A model generated the notes under the pieces. That model was not told where the DNA came from. It saw only the letters and a program-made list of their open reading frames with translations, and did not search any database. From positions 620,001 through 684,000 of the forward strand of contig JARKIF010000020.1 of assembly GCA_029378245.1 (NCBI GenBank): DNA of 64,000 nt. Direction: 5' to 3'. Within the stretch, counting starts at the first letter, position 1, and every line of letters starts with the position of its first letter. The position numbers and the translations under genes are program-made. This document shows, in pieces, positions 63,622 to 64,000 of this stretch. Origin of the DNA: Roridomyces roridus. Lineage: Eukaryota; Basidiomycota; Agaricomycetes; Agaricales; Mycenaceae.

Positions 63622-64000
63622 CTAGGCAGTCTTGACGCCCGTCGAGATCACGGTAGCGTCTACTGCTGTCCACGGGGTTTGAACCTCGGACCAATGCGCC
63701 TCCTTTGGCTCGGTCGGGTTCTGCGCAGAATCGTATTCGTCTTCGTAGTCGATTACCCCCTCGACGGGGCGTTCGGTAACTGCAGACGTCGTGCCAGTAG
63801 TGGGTGTTTCGATATCCACCAGACTAGGCATGGAGCTGTGCGTGCTCCGGGATGGGCTTGGACCGCGCGCTGCGGTTTCCGTCCAGACCATCCTGTCGTC
63901 GAGGTAATGTTGAACGGCTGGGCTCCAGCGATGTCCAACAACCTCGCCACGATCGTTGTGAATTTCGGTAGGGCGGTTGTGTTGTGGCCTGCCTCTGTTC
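63622..64000 (-). CDS. Partial gene at window edge, unrecognised
   Basis: The minus-strand frame is open from the window edge (RPQHNRPTEIHNDRGEVVGH, RWSPAVQHYLDDRMVW) through PSLVDIETPTTGTTSAVTER and VIDYEDEYDSAQNPTEPKEA to TAG at 63624-63622. The charged, Thr/Ser-rich C-terminus has no known motif. The start lies beyond the window. The reading frame has no stop for 125 codons, which supports it being real. Confidence 0.45.
   Translation of the reverse strand, partial: NRGRPQHNRPTEIHNDRGEVVGHRWSPAVQHYLDDRMVWTETAARGPSPSRSTHSSMPSLVDIETPTTGTTSAVTERPVEGVIDYEDEYDSAQNPTEPKEAHWSEVQTPWTAVDATVISTGVKTA

Overview
The window comes from a filamentous basidiomycete, most likely an Agaricomycete. The evidence is dense short introns (about 45-60 nt, GTGCGT/GTAAGT donors), lineage-typical families (F-box/LRR proteins, a DUF6534-type membrane protein, small secreted proteins), and basidiomycete mobile elements (KDZ, TNP2/CACTA, DIRS-like, hAT). 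All calls are by eye. Exon limits are reasoned from splice consensus and reading frame and have not been tested.

Layout. 1-8 kb: a six-exon F-box/zinc-finger gene (1220-2973), an unclassified element with 45-bp terminal inverted repeats (3442-4660), a ten-exon seven-helix DUF6534-type gene (4944-6485) and the 5' part of an F-box gene (6871-8031). 8-18.5 kb: that F-box gene is split by a DIRS-like tyrosine-recombinase-type retroelement (8031-18542) with split direct repeats. This element is itself split by a 7.1-kb CACTA-like TNP2 transposon (9662-16783), which contains a small TIR element (13357-13702). The F-box reading frame resumes at 18543. 18.8-30.8 kb: an inverted-repeat element, a frameshifted F-box gene (21626-23346), tandem and dispersed tRNA-like repeats, an intact ornithine decarboxylase gene (26056-27606, minus) and a decayed multi-exon gene (28913-29953, minus). 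30.8-33.1 kb: two tandem small secreted protein genes that differ by one intron. 33.8-41.2 kb: hAT territory. Four non-autonomous hAT-type elements with exact 8-bp target duplications, a hAT transposase C-terminal fragment, and two paralogous F-box/LRR-like genes, each with its own hAT-type insertion in an exon. 42-46.1 kb: two 807-bp LTRs in inverted orientation.

47-63 kb: a large KDZ-type transposon region. It carries a KDZ transposase gene (59381-62608) and a string of companion genes, mostly on the minus strand: a large acidic/proline-rich protein, a cysteine-rich protein, a zinc-cluster-like protein, and pieces resembling the KDZ catalytic domain and the upstream region of fungal TET/JBP proteins. 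The transposase has lost its catalytic core at exactly the place where a 779-bp element sits. That element has two outward-facing tRNA-like arms, and its twin (778 bp, opposite orientation) sits in an exon of a companion gene. Several intergenic gaps of this region hold clusters of a short motif around CGCGTTAA/CGCGATAA. This motif set is the best candidate for an undescribed regulatory system in the window.
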